Shown here piece after piece: positions 9,966-20,650 of a stretch of 64,000 nt of DNA. Position 1 is the stretch's first letter; each line of letters opens with the position of its first letter. Made by a program: the position numbers and the translations under genes. The notes below the pieces were generated by a model. That model saw only the letters and a list, made by a program, of their open reading frames with translations, ran no database searches and was not told the DNA's origin. This stretch comes from Sacculina carcini (Eukaryota > Arthropoda > Thecostraca > Sacculinidae). The DNA lies in NCBI GenBank assembly GCA_916048095.2, contig OU696572.1:7405454-7469453 (forward strand). The letters are read 5' to 3'.

Positions 9966-10241
9966 ATGATTTGCGTCAATACTGAAGGGAATTTACTTGC
10001 TTGGAGATACATTGGTGTCGGTGCGCCTATCGACAGAACAATTTTGAGTGAATGCGAGAATGCATTCGATACTTTTGAAGAGTGTATTTGCAACGCTATG
10101 ATGCAACGCGTCTCCATTCCGGATCAGTGCGACACGCAGCTGCAAATACTTTATGAGAGCAACGATTGTATTTACATCATGGAGCTCAAACTTGTTATCC
10201 GCAAACACAAGTGCTGGAAATATGTTGAAAATATACGTTGA
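9966..10241 (+). CDS. Unrecognised 91-codon ORF
   Basis: An open frame from ATG (9966) to TGA (10241) reading MICVNTEGNLLAWRYIGVG at its start. It is mildly acidic, has seven cysteines and no clear membrane segment or known motif. I do not recognise it. It lies between two LINE remnants and directly precedes a short tandem repeat. It could be chance, a degraded host exon, or part of an unknown element. Codon use is unremarkable. No promoter or splice signals were identified. Confidence 0.25.
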   Translation: MICVNTEGNLLAWRYIGVGAPIDRTILSECENAFDTFEECICNAMMQRVSIPDQCDTQLQILYESNDCIYIMELKLVIRKHKCWKYVENIR

Positions 10242-10248
10242 ATCGGAA

Positions 10249-10430
10249 GCGTTATTTCTCGGTGCTAGGAGGTGATAAGAGCGCAATTGAGATGGGCGGC
10301 GAGTGAAGGCAGTGGGTTATTTCTTGGCGATAGGGGCCGTCAAGAGCGCTACTGGGACGAGAGAAGGCGCCGAGTTATTTATCGGCGATAGGGTTGTCAA
10401 AAGCGCTCTCCGGCCCTCAAAAAGGGCGCT
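10249..10430 (+). repeat. Three imperfect ~60-bp tandem repeats
   Basis: A unit built on GTTATTT.TCGGCGATAGG followed by GTCAA.AGCGCT recurs with the ttattt anchor at 10252, 10317 and 10375 (periods 65 and 58). The units are degenerate and stop before 10440. Each contains a GGCGATAGG / AGCGCT pair. Confidence 0.7.
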
Positions 10431-10675
10431 GGGTGAACGCAGAGTCAACGCTGTCTATCGCGAAACAGTACGGCTTTAGTTAGTACCTTATACCTCCGGT
10501 GGTTTCTAGACAACTTATACCTACTATGGGACAACAGTAAGAACACATAATGCACACATAGGAACACACACAGAGACATACTTTGTTTGTAGCTGTGGTG
10601 GTGTACGGACGTGTTAAGTGTTGTGTGACCTCTTGACTCAGATTGTGCTCAAACGAGTGCGTGTACAAGGCGATA

Positions 10676-11260
10676 TGGATAATGAAACTATTCAAATGCT
10701 GCTGAAAACACAGGACTGCAATGGAAGCCATGACAAAACAGCTGAAGTCAAGAATAAAATCTCTAGAGGGCACCGTCACGGATTATCGAAGAAGCTCGGA
10801 CTTCTCGCAAGATGAAATATCTGAGCAAAAATCTTGAATTTGTGAACTAAAAAACAGAGAGCGAAGGCAGCAAGAGCTATTGAACAACCTTACTGCCAGA
10901 TTGGAAGGTCTCGAAACGAGAGCTATTAAAGCTGAGGACCACAGTCGGAGAATGAACGTCCGCATCACGGGACTCAAAGAAGATGGTCATGAAAACTGAG
11001 AGCAGACGACTACATCTGTGAAAAGCTTCCTCACTGAGAAAATGCAGCTGAGCAATTGTAATGTAGAAAGAGCCTACAGAATCGGCAACAGAGGAGGCAC
11101 GAAGCCGAGAAGTGTTGTTGCAACATTTAATAATTACTCAGATCGAGAGGCAACAATGATAAGCGCGAAAAAATTCAAAGGTACCGGTATATACCTAAGT
11201 GATGAAATATGTGCTGCCTCTCAGGAGGAGAAGGCTAAAAAATGCCTCTCCTAAAACAAG
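10676..11260 (+). pseudogene. LINE ORF1 of L1-like type (coiled coil plus RRM), 5' part
   Basis: Plus-strand ORF1 remnant. A heptad-rich stretch (KQLKSRIKSLEGTV, QQELLNNLTARLEGLETRA) is followed by an RRM-like block (RRMNVRITGLKEDG, VERAYRIGNRGG, KPRSVVATF) and the C-terminal domain start (KKFKGTGIYLSDE). This is the architecture of L1-family ORF1 RNA-binding proteins, also seen in several invertebrate LINEs. In-frame stops after SEQKS and after DGHEN, and a frame change near 10720, mark it as decayed. The frame is then interrupted at 11260 by the BEL element and resumes at 16265. Confidence 0.8.
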
Positions 11261-11651
11261 TGTTAAAACTAATATAAAATGACAATAAAAAGATAAAATA
11301 GGTGTGCATGAATCATCTAACATGAAATAATATAACAAAATAAGCATAAATAAACAAAATCTGTGACTGACGTGATGACCCACAATTAGCGAATTAACCT
11401 CGAGTGGAGAATTGGCAAAAAGCCGTTTGGCAACTCTGAAAAAACAAGGGGAAGCAGGAAGTGTGGGATTAGAGATAGCACGTGCTGGAAGAAAAAAAAG
11501 GGGATTGTGTATCGTGGAAGAATTTCGTGTGGACATTTTTCACAGCCAAGACTTAAGAGTCTGGGGCTCGCAGAGCACTAACTCTGTGACTCGAATCTGC
11601 GACCGGCCTCCAAAAGGTAAATTTGCTTTTTGTGGGTCAATAATCATTACA
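11261..11651 (+). repeat. BEL 5' LTR
   Basis: 391 bp, TG...CA ends, virtually identical to 15874-16264. Confidence 0.92.
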
Positions 11652-11838
11652 TCAGTCACAGAGTTATTTTTTTCGAGTCATTTGAGTTAGTAACAAAATG
11701 TAATACCATAAACAGTTCACGGGAGTGTAATGTTGCCGTCATGCGCTAGTATCATGCGCTGGTAACGAGCGATAAATTGAGAAGCACGAATAAAGTTTAA
11801 TAGCTCTATATCATCAGTTCCTCAATAAGTTCAGGGCA

Positions 11839-13905
11839 ATGTCGGAAGAATATAAACCAAAGCTGGCTAAACTTGTGAAAGTACGGTCAACAAAAAGAAC
11901 AAGAATCACTTGCTTATTGAAGCGTTTAGAGGCAGACAAAGAACGCGGAGAAAAGGCTAGCCCTCTGCACATAGATGAGATTGATTCACTGACAAAGTTT
12001 ATAACCGATATTGACGAACAAATTGTATCAACATACGTGGAGGCCGAGGGCGAAATACAAACAATTGAAACTGAGATTGACAGTCAAGTGCAGTATAAAT
12101 ATGAGTTAGAGAAAAGAATGAAAAACATCAGAACCGCAGCTAACAACCATGAAAGTGTCGGCGTCAAACGTCCCAGTCAAATGAAGCTACTTGAAATCAA
12201 ATTACCGGTGTTTAGCGGGCACCCAACGGAAGTATTGGCGTTTGCAGATTTTCATCGACAGTTCCTGGATATAATTGACTCCAGAGAGGACCTGTCTAAA
12301 GCAACGAAACTACTGTATCTGAAAAATCAACTGAAGGATTCTGCGTTAGAGCTGATAAACCATCTGTCAAATGAAGACGAAAACTACGATGTGGCTTTGA
12401 CTTTTTTGAGGAAGGAGTATCTGGACCCAGACATCGTCGTGGACCAACACATAAAGAAGATAATGCACACACCGCGCCCGCGACAGAACGACTGGCCAGA
12501 AGTGCGATCAATTTTGAACGGGGTGCGAACCTCACTTTATGAACTCAAGAACTATGGCTTGTCAGTTTTCGAGAATAGCACATTGGGCGAAAGAATCGTA
12601 AGGGTGATACTCTCGGAAAAACTTCCCGTTGAATTTTCCCAGCGACTTTGCATCGTTACTGGCGTGCAGTCACCCACGGTGAGTATGCTGTTTGAAAACT
12701 ACAATAACATAATAAAACTACTAGAAAGAACGTCGCACAACGAGCCACGCAGAATGGAGACAGTAGTTCCAGCGCACAAACGTTTCACATCGTCGAAGCT
12801 GCCAACAACACCTGCTGTAGGTGCACGCCTACCAGCGTTGATGAATTTTCACACCCAAAGTGGACGGAAAGAATGCAAACTATGCAGAGGTATACATTCA
12901 ATGCTCAACTGTACCACGTACCGAACAGCCAGAGACCGTGTCAACCGACTCAAGCAGCTAGATCTGTGTACTAGATGCAGCGGTAAACACGCTGAAAGAG
13001 ACTGTTTTGGTGCCAACAAGGGCCTGAAGTATCCCTGCGAGAAATGCAAGGCTGGCGGACACATTACCGCACTCTGCACGACGGAGAAACACGACTCAAA
13101 GGCAACCAATGGTGCGACATCTATAAACTTGTGTTTAGCCAATACGAATAACCGAATTAAATCAGTGGTGCTGCCTTCTATAACAGCAGTGTTCTCAAAC
13201 GGACAAAACAGTGAACTTGTTAGATGTCTTCTTGATTCAGGTGCGCAATGTTCCTATGTTAGCCAATCATTGCAAAATAAATTGAAAATGAAAGCCGTGA
13301 GCAACGACTTATACACAATCAAAACTTTTGCAGGGACGCAAGAGAAGTCGTACGACCGGGTGTCATGTGAATTTATCTTCTCGCCTCCCAATCGCGTACG
13401 TGCGTACTTTCTTGTTGAGCCCAACTTGGAGCTCGACTACGAGGTTCCTGTAATCACAAAGGTTGTTCACGAAATGCAGCAGAAGGGTATACGATTGGCG
13501 GACTGTTCATTCACATCGTCAGAATCGGACGAAATAAAAGGGTTCGACTGTCTTATCGGAGCAGACCTGATCACACAGATTCATACAATGAAGACAGTTC
13601 CAATGGAGGATGGGATTGCAATAAACACAAGTGAGGGAGTGATACTGGTCGGGCCGCTGAACAAATGTTCCGATGAACCCACTAAGAGTGATACAAACGC
13701 CGAGATTGGCGTTGAGCGGTCTGTGAACCTGGTACTAAATCCATGTCCGAAGTTCTTTGATCCGCAGGTGTATGCGAGATCAGATGCCGATATTGACCTT
13801 CAACTCGACAATATTTTCAACCAAGAATCGATTGGACTAGACGATGATCAGAACATATCCCAGGCGGATGAGTTCACTAAGAGTATAGTGAAAACAGATG
13901 GTTAA
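11839..13905 (+). CDS. BEL/Pao gag and aspartic protease frame
   Basis: A 688-codon open frame. Residues ~1-115 are basic and coiled. Residues ~118-290 (LPVFSGHP, FADFHRQF, YLKNQLKDSALELI) are the DUF1759 capsid-like gag domain of BEL elements. Three zinc-knuckle-like clusters follow at ~352-420 (CKLCRGIHSMLNC, CTRCSGKHAERDC, CEKCKAGGHITALC). The retropepsin-like DUF1758 protease has its active site LLDSGAQCSYVS at ~468-479 and a GADLITQI block later. In the family, gag packages RNA and the protease matures the polyprotein. Fossil part of the element above; the start is the first ATG after the LTR. Confidence 0.9.
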   Translation: MSEEYKPKLAKLVKVRSTKRTRITCLLKRLEADKERGEKASPLHIDEIDSLTKFITDIDEQIVSTYVEAEGEIQTIETEIDSQVQYKYELEKRMKNIRTAANNHESVGVKRPSQMKLLEIKLPVFSGHPTEVLAFADFHRQFLDIIDSREDLSKATKLLYLKNQLKDSALELINHLSNEDENYDVALTFLRKEYLDPDIVVDQHIKKIMHTPRPRQNDWPEVRSILNGVRTSLYELKNYGLSVFENSTLGERIVRVILSEKLPVEFSQRLCIVTGVQSPTVSMLFENYNNIIKLLERTSHNEPRRMETVVPAHKRFTSSKLPTTPAVGARLPALMNFHTQSGRKECKLCRGIHSMLNCTTYRTARDRVNRLKQLDLCTRCSGKHAERDCFGANKGLKYPCEKCKAGGHITALCTTEKHDSKATNGATSINLCLANTNNRIKSVVLPSITAVFSNGQNSELVRCLLDSGAQCSYVSQSLQNKLKMKAVSNDLYTIKTFAGTQEKSYDRVSCEFIFSPPNRVRAYFLVEPNLELDYEVPVITKVVHEMQQKGIRLADCSFTSSESDEIKGFDCLIGADLITQIHTMKTVPMEDGIAINTSEGVILVGPLNKCSDEPTKSDTNAEIGVERSVNLVLNPCPKFFDPQVYARSDADIDLQLDNIFNQESIGLDDDQNISQADEFTKSIVKTDG

Positions 13906-13934
13906 ATGACGTATTTTCCTGGCCAAAACACAAT

Positions 13935-15617
13935 TTGGAGTGTTTATCATCTGAACACCGAAACAAGAGACTGAATGTGCAAGTTAACATGATCGCGTCA
14001 GATCGACAGCCGGCTATAATCAATGTCGATGAATGTTCAAGCTGGAGGAAACTGATAAGAGTCATGAGCTTGGTTTTTACCTTTGTGGATAAACTGAAAC
14101 GTACATCGTCGCACACGATGGAGAAAGCGAAACATTACTTGCTAAGGATCAATCAAGACGAGTCGTTTTACCATGAACGGAAATATTTAGACGAGGAATA
14201 TCCATCAAACCAGGGACCAACACTCGTAAGGGACCTGAATCTCTTTATCGATGAAGAGACCCGGCTGATTCGTTGCCGTGGAAGACTGGATAATATTAGC
14301 TTTTACGGAAGCGGTGTGCAATGTCCGATACTTTTGGGAAAAAATAATTATCTCACTAACTTGATCATCGACGACGCACATAATAAATGTATGCATATGA
14401 GTGTTGGTGCTACCTTGATCAAAATAAGAGAGCTGGGTTACTGGTTACCAAGTGGTCGTCAAGTCGTCAAGAAGAGATTGAAGGAATGTATGATATGTCG
14501 AAAAATCAACGCAATCAAGGTTCGATACCCGAAGATGACGAGCCTGCCAAAACAGAGAGTGTCAATAGTGAAACCGTTTCTTCACACCGCTATCGACTAT
14601 ACAGGACATATATTTGTCAAGGATGGTGAAGATGGAATGTCGAAGTTTTACATTGTTCTGTATACTTGTCTCGGAATCCGAAGTATACACTTGGATTTGG
14701 TACCTGATCTCAGTACTAGAAGTTTCATTTTATCATTTAAACGGTTTTGTAGCATATATTGTGTGCCGGAGAGCATTTACACGGATAATGCCTCATATTT
14801 TGTTGCTGGTGGGTCACTTCTGAATAAGGTGACACTGGACTGTGAGTGGGAGAGAGTGATAAGAGAATTCTCCATCAAACATGACAAGATTCCATCCAGA
14901 GCCAGTTGGGTCGGAGGAGTGTACGAAAGACAAATACGTACGGTGAAATCATGTTTGTACAAGACAATCTGGAGATCAACACTGGATTACTACGAATTAC
15001 TTACGATACTTTATGACATACAACACGTTGTTAATGGGCGACCACTAACATATGTGCACAACGACATAGATGAAGATGAACCAATAACGCCAAACAAATT
15101 GCTCAAAGTTTTCAATAATCCACGATTGAGCCTGTCAACTGACGTAAATGCAGAAGATCACACTTGGTCTCCGGACAACAAGACGTTGAACGCTGAAGAT
15201 ATCAGTCTGCTATCTGATAGATTGAACAAACTATTCGAACAATACAGACGTGCTTGGTATCAGCAGTATATACTCGGACTGAGAGAAATGAGTAAAGATG
15301 TTTACGAAAAAGATTGGACCAGCAGCCTGCGAGAAGGAGATATAGTGCTCGTACAAGACAAGCGGAAACCGAGAGTGTTCTGGCAGATGGGGAAGATAAT
15401 CAAATTGCTTCCGGGCAATGACGGCAAATTGAGATGCGTCATGTTGAGAATGCCGAACAAACCTTCCGTGTGTCATTCAGTGAATCACCTTTATCCCTTG
15501 GAATTACATACAACAACGAGAGTGTCAGCACAGATGATAGACCAGCGTCCTAAACGGTTGGCCGCTATTGAACAAGACAAATTGATGAAGAGCAAGATTG
15601 CGTCGGGCGACTTGTGA
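13935..15617 (+). CDS. BEL/Pao integrase frame
   Basis: A 560-codon open frame. An H2C2 zinc domain (DDAHNKCMHMSVGAT, then CMICRKINA) lies at ~130-195. The RNase-H-fold catalytic core follows, with aspartates in HTAIDYTGH and YTDNASYF and the expected glutamate in GGVYERQIRTVK. The DUF5641-type BEL C-terminus (LREGDIVLVQDKRKPRVFWQ) lies near 490. The family enzyme inserts the cDNA. Fossil part. Confidence 0.92.
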   Translation: MECLSSEHRNKRLNVQVNMIASDRQPAIINVDECSSWRKLIRVMSLVFTFVDKLKRTSSHTMEKAKHYLLRINQDESFYHERKYLDEEYPSNQGPTLVRDLNLFIDEETRLIRCRGRLDNISFYGSGVQCPILLGKNNYLTNLIIDDAHNKCMHMSVGATLIKIRELGYWLPSGRQVVKKRLKECMICRKINAIKVRYPKMTSLPKQRVSIVKPFLHTAIDYTGHIFVKDGEDGMSKFYIVLYTCLGIRSIHLDLVPDLSTRSFILSFKRFCSIYCVPESIYTDNASYFVAGGSLLNKVTLDCEWERVIREFSIKHDKIPSRASWVGGVYERQIRTVKSCLYKTIWRSTLDYYELLTILYDIQHVVNGRPLTYVHNDIDEDEPITPNKLLKVFNNPRLSLSTDVNAEDHTWSPDNKTLNAEDISLLSDRLNKLFEQYRRAWYQQYILGLREMSKDVYEKDWTSSLREGDIVLVQDKRKPRVFWQMGKIIKLLPGNDGKLRCVMLRMPNKPSVCHSVNHLYPLELHTTTRVSAQMIDQRPKRLAAIEQDKLMKSKIASGDL

Positions 15618-15873
15618 GGTGTATCCTGATAACGTCTACAAACCGAGTGTGAACATGATAAACTACATAAACATAAACTATAAAATATAAACTTAAAGGG
15701 TATGCGGGTGACTTTCATGGTTACCTTAGGGTGATAGACGTCCCTACCCTATGCAGAGTCGGAGGTCTCCCTTGGGCAAGGAGTAGCACCCTCTCAGCCT
15801 CCCCTACGGGGGTAACACAAATTAATTCAATAAATGAGCTAAATAAATTTAGCTACTCTCTGTGCCGGGAGTA

Positions 15874-16264
15874 TGTTAAAACTAATATAAAATGACAATA
15901 AAAAGATAAAATAGGTGTGCATGAATCATCTAACATGAAATAATATAACAAAATAAGCATAAATAAACAAAATCTGTGACTGACGTGATGACCCACAATA
16001 AGCGAATTAACCTCGAGTGGAGAATTGGCAAAAAGCCGTTTGGCAACTCTGAAAAAACAAGGGGAAGCAGGAAGTGTGGGATTAGAGATAGCACGTGCTG
16101 GAAGAAAAAAAAGGGGATTGTGTATCGTGGAAGAATTTCGTGTGGACATTTTTCACAGCCAAGACTTAAGAGTCTGGGGCTCGCAGAGCACTAACTCTGT
16201 GACTCGAATCTGCGACCGGCCTCCAAAAGGTAAATTTGCTTTTTGTGGGTCAATAATCATTACA
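15874..16264 (+). repeat. BEL 3' LTR
   Basis: 391 bp, TG...CA ends. It is preceded by about 250 bp of non-coding DNA after the integrase frame, including a CCCCTACGGGGG inverted repeat near 15808. Confidence 0.92.
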
Positions 16265-16518
16265 CAAGCAAAGGAGGAGGGCAAAATCGCCTTTTTCGTG
16301 GTACGAGACTGATCGTCAAAGAAAGAGCTCAACAGACACCGAATCTAACGACAACTTCAACAGCGACAGCACAAGCTAACCAAGATATCAGACCAAAACC
16401 TGCGACCGAAACAGAGTCAGGTCAAACTGTTCCAGCGGAAAATAATAATACAAGCATCAATGAACGTACAAGTCAACAGGTGACCAAGAGGACCCAACTT
16501 CGCACTCGTAATAATTAA
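16265..16518 (+). pseudogene. LINE ORF1 of L1-like type, 3' part beyond the BEL insertion
   Basis: The sequence resumes with the right CAAG target duplication and reads AKEEGKIAFFVVRD, then a threonine/glutamine-rich tail ending RTQLRTRNN and a stop at 16518. The FVVRD-like strand is where the ORF1 C-terminal domain normally continues. Together with 10676-11260 it forms one decayed ORF1. No ORF2 follows. Confidence 0.7.
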
Positions 16519-16552
16519 GACTGTATCAATTTCTCTAGTGTAATTTATCTAG

Positions 16553-16556
<4 letters not shown>

Positions 16557-16592
<36 letters not shown>
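16557..16592. repeat. (TA)n microsatellite
   Basis: About 18 uninterrupted TA units just 3' of the LINE ORF1 tail. Confidence 0.95.
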
Positions 16593-16593
<1 letters not shown>

Positions 16594-16610
16594 CATTGAA
16601 ACATGGATAC

Positions 16611-16680
16611 AGGCAGGGCCGGATTAAGACTTCGCGGGGCCCTAGGCAGTTCAGATCCGCGGGCCCCCATGATATGAGAT
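16611..16680. mobile_element. Probable DNA-transposon terminus (CAGGGCCGGATTAA type)
   Basis: The start GCAGGGCCGGATTAAG followed by GGGGCCCTAGGCAG resembles terminal repeats of hAT-like MITEs common in animals. Only one end is visible, so this is a truncated copy at best. Confidence 0.4.
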
Positions 16681-16699
16681 ATGAATCTAGTCTTTCACC

Positions 16700-17640
16700 C
16701 TCCTTGAATTTCTCCTCACTCTATCAACCTTCCGCTAGCCAATCAAATGCGCAATTTGGGTGTCTTGTTCGATCCCAACCTTTCTTTCTCGACTCATTTT
16801 TCTCAGCTTATCCGCTCGTGCCGCTTTTTACTCCGACAATTTTACCCTATTCGTTCGCCGATTGATGTCTCATCCGCTAGTCTTCTGGTCAACTCCTATA
16901 TCTTTTCTAAGATCGACTATTGCAACTCGCTCTTCTTCCATCTTCCCTTGAAATCTATCCGCCAACTCCAAGCAGTGATCAACCTTGCTTGTCGGTTTGT
17001 ACTGAGGCTTCCTCCGCGAACCCCTACTTCGGTGCATGTCCGACAGCTCGGTTGGTTACCTGCTCTTTCTCGTATCCGCTATAAGGTATGTTGTCTGGTC
17101 TTCAAACTTATCCACTCTCCCTCTTCTCCTTCATATCTCCGTTCCCTATTGACTCTCAATAATCGCACTTCTTGTCGCATTCCTGTGTCATTAGTCTGTC
17201 CTCCTGCTCTTAATCAATCCTCTTGGTCATCCAAATCTTTTTATTTCTCTGCTCCTCGTATCTATAACTCGCTTCCATCTTACCTTCACCACAAGTCTTC
17301 ATTCCGATCCTTTTCTGCTGATCTTCATAAATATCTGCTCACTCGTTCTCTTGATGACTAAATATATGATTTGTCTCTGGTTATATGCGTGTTGTTTGTG
17401 CTGATCGTCCTATGTTGTACACTCGTTGTTCTTGCTTGATATTTGTCTTTTTACTCACTGTGAATTATCTGTTTTCGTTGCTGCGTACCGTTTTTGCATC
17501 TCTTGCATTCGTCGTTGTCTGGTCAGGATTCGCCCTGCTACTGGTAACCGTGTAATTCCAGTACAACCAGATTCATGGTCGAGTCGTCGCGAACTAAACC
17601 GGCTCCCCACTGTTCTGCAGTGAGGAGGGTGGCTAGACAC
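16700..17640 (+). pseudogene. 3' end of an L2/CR1-type LINE (RT C-terminal region and 3' UTR)
   Basis: The open frame 16747-17361 reads MRNLGVLFDPNLSFSTHF, then YIFSKIDYCNSLFFHLP, RQLGWLPALSRIRYKVC and a SAPRIYNSLPSYL tail. These are the post-RT segments of L2/CR1 LINE ORF2, where the protein ends about 200 residues after the thumb. The upstream RT palm is absent, so the copy is 5' truncated. Downstream, 17362-17640 is C/T-rich untranslated sequence. It may belong to the same family as 8008-9640, whose composition is alike, but the sequence between them is filled by other elements. Confidence 0.82.
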
Positions 17641-17694
17641 CCGACATGAAAAATAACAAAACCTGTTTCAAGGGCGGATGAGCTATCTGATAGC

Positions 17695-18933
17695 TAGGGC
17701 TGTCAAAAGTTAATAAAGTTACTTTTTCACCCAATGGTCACTTTTTCATAAGCTACCTAAAACTGCATGAAAAAGTTGTGTACGATGATTATTAAAAAAG
17801 TTATTAGGTTACCAAAAGTTACTTTTTCATCGTTAGGTTACTTTTTTGCTTTTAAGGTTACTTTTTTATCGTCGGGTTACATTTTGTTATTTTTCTTGTT
17901 ATTAGGTAAGTTTACCACGAAGTTTGGTGACTTTTTGCAGATAAGAGGCACAAAAACGGTATATATGAGGATAAAATAAGAAAAGAGATGGAATATTAGA
18001 TCTGAAGATCAAGAAATGTCAACATTTCTGCTGTTAGGATTTAACAATTGATATTCATCTTAATATCCGTGCTACTCGATATTTATACGTTTTTGGGTAC
18101 GCAGGATAGTGTAATTCCATTTTAGGAAATGTCCACGAACCGGAGGGTGTCGTGAGATGTTTGGAGCGTGGTATAGTACGATGTGTGAGCTCTCTATACC
18201 AGATACTGCACTGTAGCATTTGACAGTACGTATTTACTTGAACAGGAATTTGCACGTGATTTTCAGGGCGTGAGATAGCGCCATTATCCCACGTTGGACA
18301 TATGGGAGGACGGGGGGCATTCACACATGCAGTGTTTACGCTCGCACTAATATACAAGCTGTAGTACGTGCTATTTCATAAAAAGTTCCATTGAAAAAAC
18401 ATAAAGAACATCATTGCGACCATTACTAAAAATATTTACATTTGCAATTAGTGTATTTCGCATTAGTATGAACTTTCCACTTAAAAATTATATTTTGATG
18501 GTTATGCTCCTTTTTTCGATGTTAGCCAAATTATGTTAAGTCACTTTTGGTTGTTTTTTTCTAAAAATGGTACCAGATCGGAGAGGGTGGAAAAGTAGTA
18601 CCAACTCGGAAAGATGATAAAAAAGAAGGACTGGTGTATTTTCTTCCTTCAGAACTGCAAACAGAAATTGACCTTTTTTGAAGGAGGTTATTTTTAGGTT
18701 ACCTTTTTATTGGTTATTAGGTTACTTAATATGTTCACAAACAAACAACAAACAAACCGTGTATTTCACATAGCGCACTAATCAGCAAAGGCGTGATAAA
18801 CATGTGATAAAACGATACAAAAGTGATAATATCTTTAAAACTCAGGTTATTTTTAGGTTACTTTTTTAGGTTACTTTTTCTCGAAAATAAAGTTACTTTT
18901 TCTGATTTTTAGGTTACTTTTTTGACAGCCCTA
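17695..18933. mobile_element. hAT-type MITE, 1,239 bp, with 8-bp TSD CTGATAGC
   Basis: Terminal inverted repeats TAGGGCTGTCAAAA (left) and TTTTTTGACAGCCCTA (right) are flanked by CTGATAGC at 17687-17694 and 18934-18941. Eight-bp duplications are diagnostic of hAT elements. No transposase frame is present. Both ends are rich in AGGTTACTTTTT-like subterminal repeats in either spacing, which probably served as transposase-binding sites. It sits at the junction between the LINE 3' end and the CsRn1-like gypsy. Confidence 0.93.
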
Positions 18934-18988
18934 CTGATAGCCAACGGCCATCTAGCATATTCCAGTTTGCAAACGTGTTTTCATTTTT

Positions 18989-20650
18989 CTATTTGTGCCT
19001 ACTCCCTGCTCGCTGTGATGTTCCTGTCGGTTGTCTTTTTCGCGCCTGTGTATAAATATGTGCTCTACCACGCTGTCTCTGCAGGATTACTGCTCCCACG
19101 GCTGTGTCTGACGCATCAGCCACGACCTTGGTCGGGGCGTCGTTCAACGGGAACGCCAGACGGGACGCATTGGCCAGTGCACGCTTGCTTGATTCGAAAG
19201 CGGACATCTGTGCATCCGTCCAGTGGAATGTACGTCGGCTGAGTCTACAGGCGTCGTGAAGTGGCTGCAACAAAGTCGCGATGTGTGGGATGAAGCGATG
19301 AAAATGATTAATCATTCCAAAATATCGCTTGCATTAGTTGACACTGCCAGGCGGAGACATAGCGACGAGATCAGCAACTTTATCAGGCAGCGGTTCGATG
19401 CCGAGTGCATACACTTTGAGGCCGAGAAAACGCACCTCAGACCGACCGAAGACGCATTTCTCGGGTTTCACGACGAGACCCGCTGTCCGGAGACGGCGAA
19501 ATATCTCCCTCAAGTCGCGGCGGTGTTGATCGGCGTTGGGTGAGTACACGAGAATGTCGTCGATGTACACATAGACGTTGGACATACCTCGGAGCACTGA
19601 ATCCATCAGCCGCTGAAATGTCTGTGCGGCGTTAGACAGACGAAAGGGCATGCGCCGGTACTCAAACAAACCGAATGGAGTCGTGATGGCTGTCTTCTTC
19701 TGGTCTGGTCCGTGCACAGGGACTTGAGCGAAGGCTCTTGCGAGGTCCACGGTACTGAACGTGGTTGCCCCAATCAGGCGGTCTGCGAACGTCTGAAGGT
19801 GAGGAACCGGATAGCGTTCAGGAACGGTCAGCGCGTTGAGGCGCTCGTAGCATCCTACCATGCGATATAATTTTCCTCCATCCTTCTCAACGAGATGGAT
19901 AGGGCTGGACCACTGCGAAGATGTCGGCACCAAAATGCCTTGCTCGACTAGATAATCCAGCTCTCTCTTGGCTGCAGCTAGTTTCGCTGGCATGAGACGT
20001 CGTGGCCGGGCGTATACTGGCTTGCCACTTGTCGTGATTCGATGTTTCACGCCCGGTATTCTCACAGCAGGGAAGCCGGTCGGAGGGGTCGACAGCTGTT
20101 TGAACACTTCTGACAGGCGTATGTCGGAAAAACTATCGTCATCTGCTTCGTACCGTTGGTCAGTCTGAACGTGCGCTAGTGATGGATGCCCGTCAGTGCG
20201 ATGCCTGGAACCGGTGGTCGAGAGGAAGGTGGTCGAGAGGAAGGTGGCGCTGTCTACTAATCGATGCCGGCGCATTTCGATCATCAGACTAAACTCTCGA
20301 AGGAAATCCGCGCCGAGAATTGGTGTGGGCACCGCTGCTACAATGAACTCGAAGGTGTAAATACGGCCTAGGCCTAGATCTACATCCATGCGGCGGCCAA
20401 ATTCGTAGACTGGTATCGAAGTACCGTTGGCAGCCCGGAGAGTCGGTCGTTTTAGGGCGCAGCAATTCACCTGGCCTGCAGGCAAGAACGAAACCTCTGA
20501 GCCGCTGTCGACAAGATACCTGCGACCGGTGAGATCTGACACGTACAAAAGATGGCACTCGTGGTTGTTGCAGCCGGTCGTGGCCATTGCCGTCGGCTGC
20601 TCCGTCCGTTTCCCGACATGTCTGTGTTGAAGGAGCATGACCCCAGACAC
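18989..20650 (-). CDS. CsRn1-like protease, reverse transcriptase and start of RNase H
   Basis: Minus strand, high to low: retropepsin YLVDSGSEVSFLP; the linker; RT blocks YRMVGCYERLNALT, FSTVDLARAFAQVP, MPFRLSNAAQTFQRLMD and the catalytic YIDDILVY; CVFGRSEVRFLG; then the connection and RNase H start (HWTDAQMSAFESSK, VADASDTAVGAV). The order and motifs are those of Ty3/gypsy pol, closest to CsRn1. Fossil part. Confidence 0.88.

Larger units (their letters stand above)
11261..16264 (+). mobile_element. BEL/Pao LTR retrotransposon inserted in a LINE ORF1 (4-bp TSD CAAG)
   Basis: Plus-strand element of 5,004 bp with 391-bp LTRs at 11261-11651 and 15874-16264 (TGTTAAAACT to AATCATTACA). They are almost identical, so the insertion is very young. 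CAAG flanks it at 11257-11260 and 16265-16268. Parts recognised: DUF1759-type gag, zinc knuckles, DUF1758 aspartic protease, H2C2 zinc domain, integrase core and the DUF5641-type C-terminus. Reverse transcriptase and RNase H are not recognised, so the copy is broken despite long open frames. No canonical TGG primer-binding site adjoins the left LTR. Confidence 0.93.

Noticed and set aside
16747-17361. Host gene of 204 codons
   Set aside because: The sequence matches the post-RT C-terminal region of L2/CR1 LINEs.
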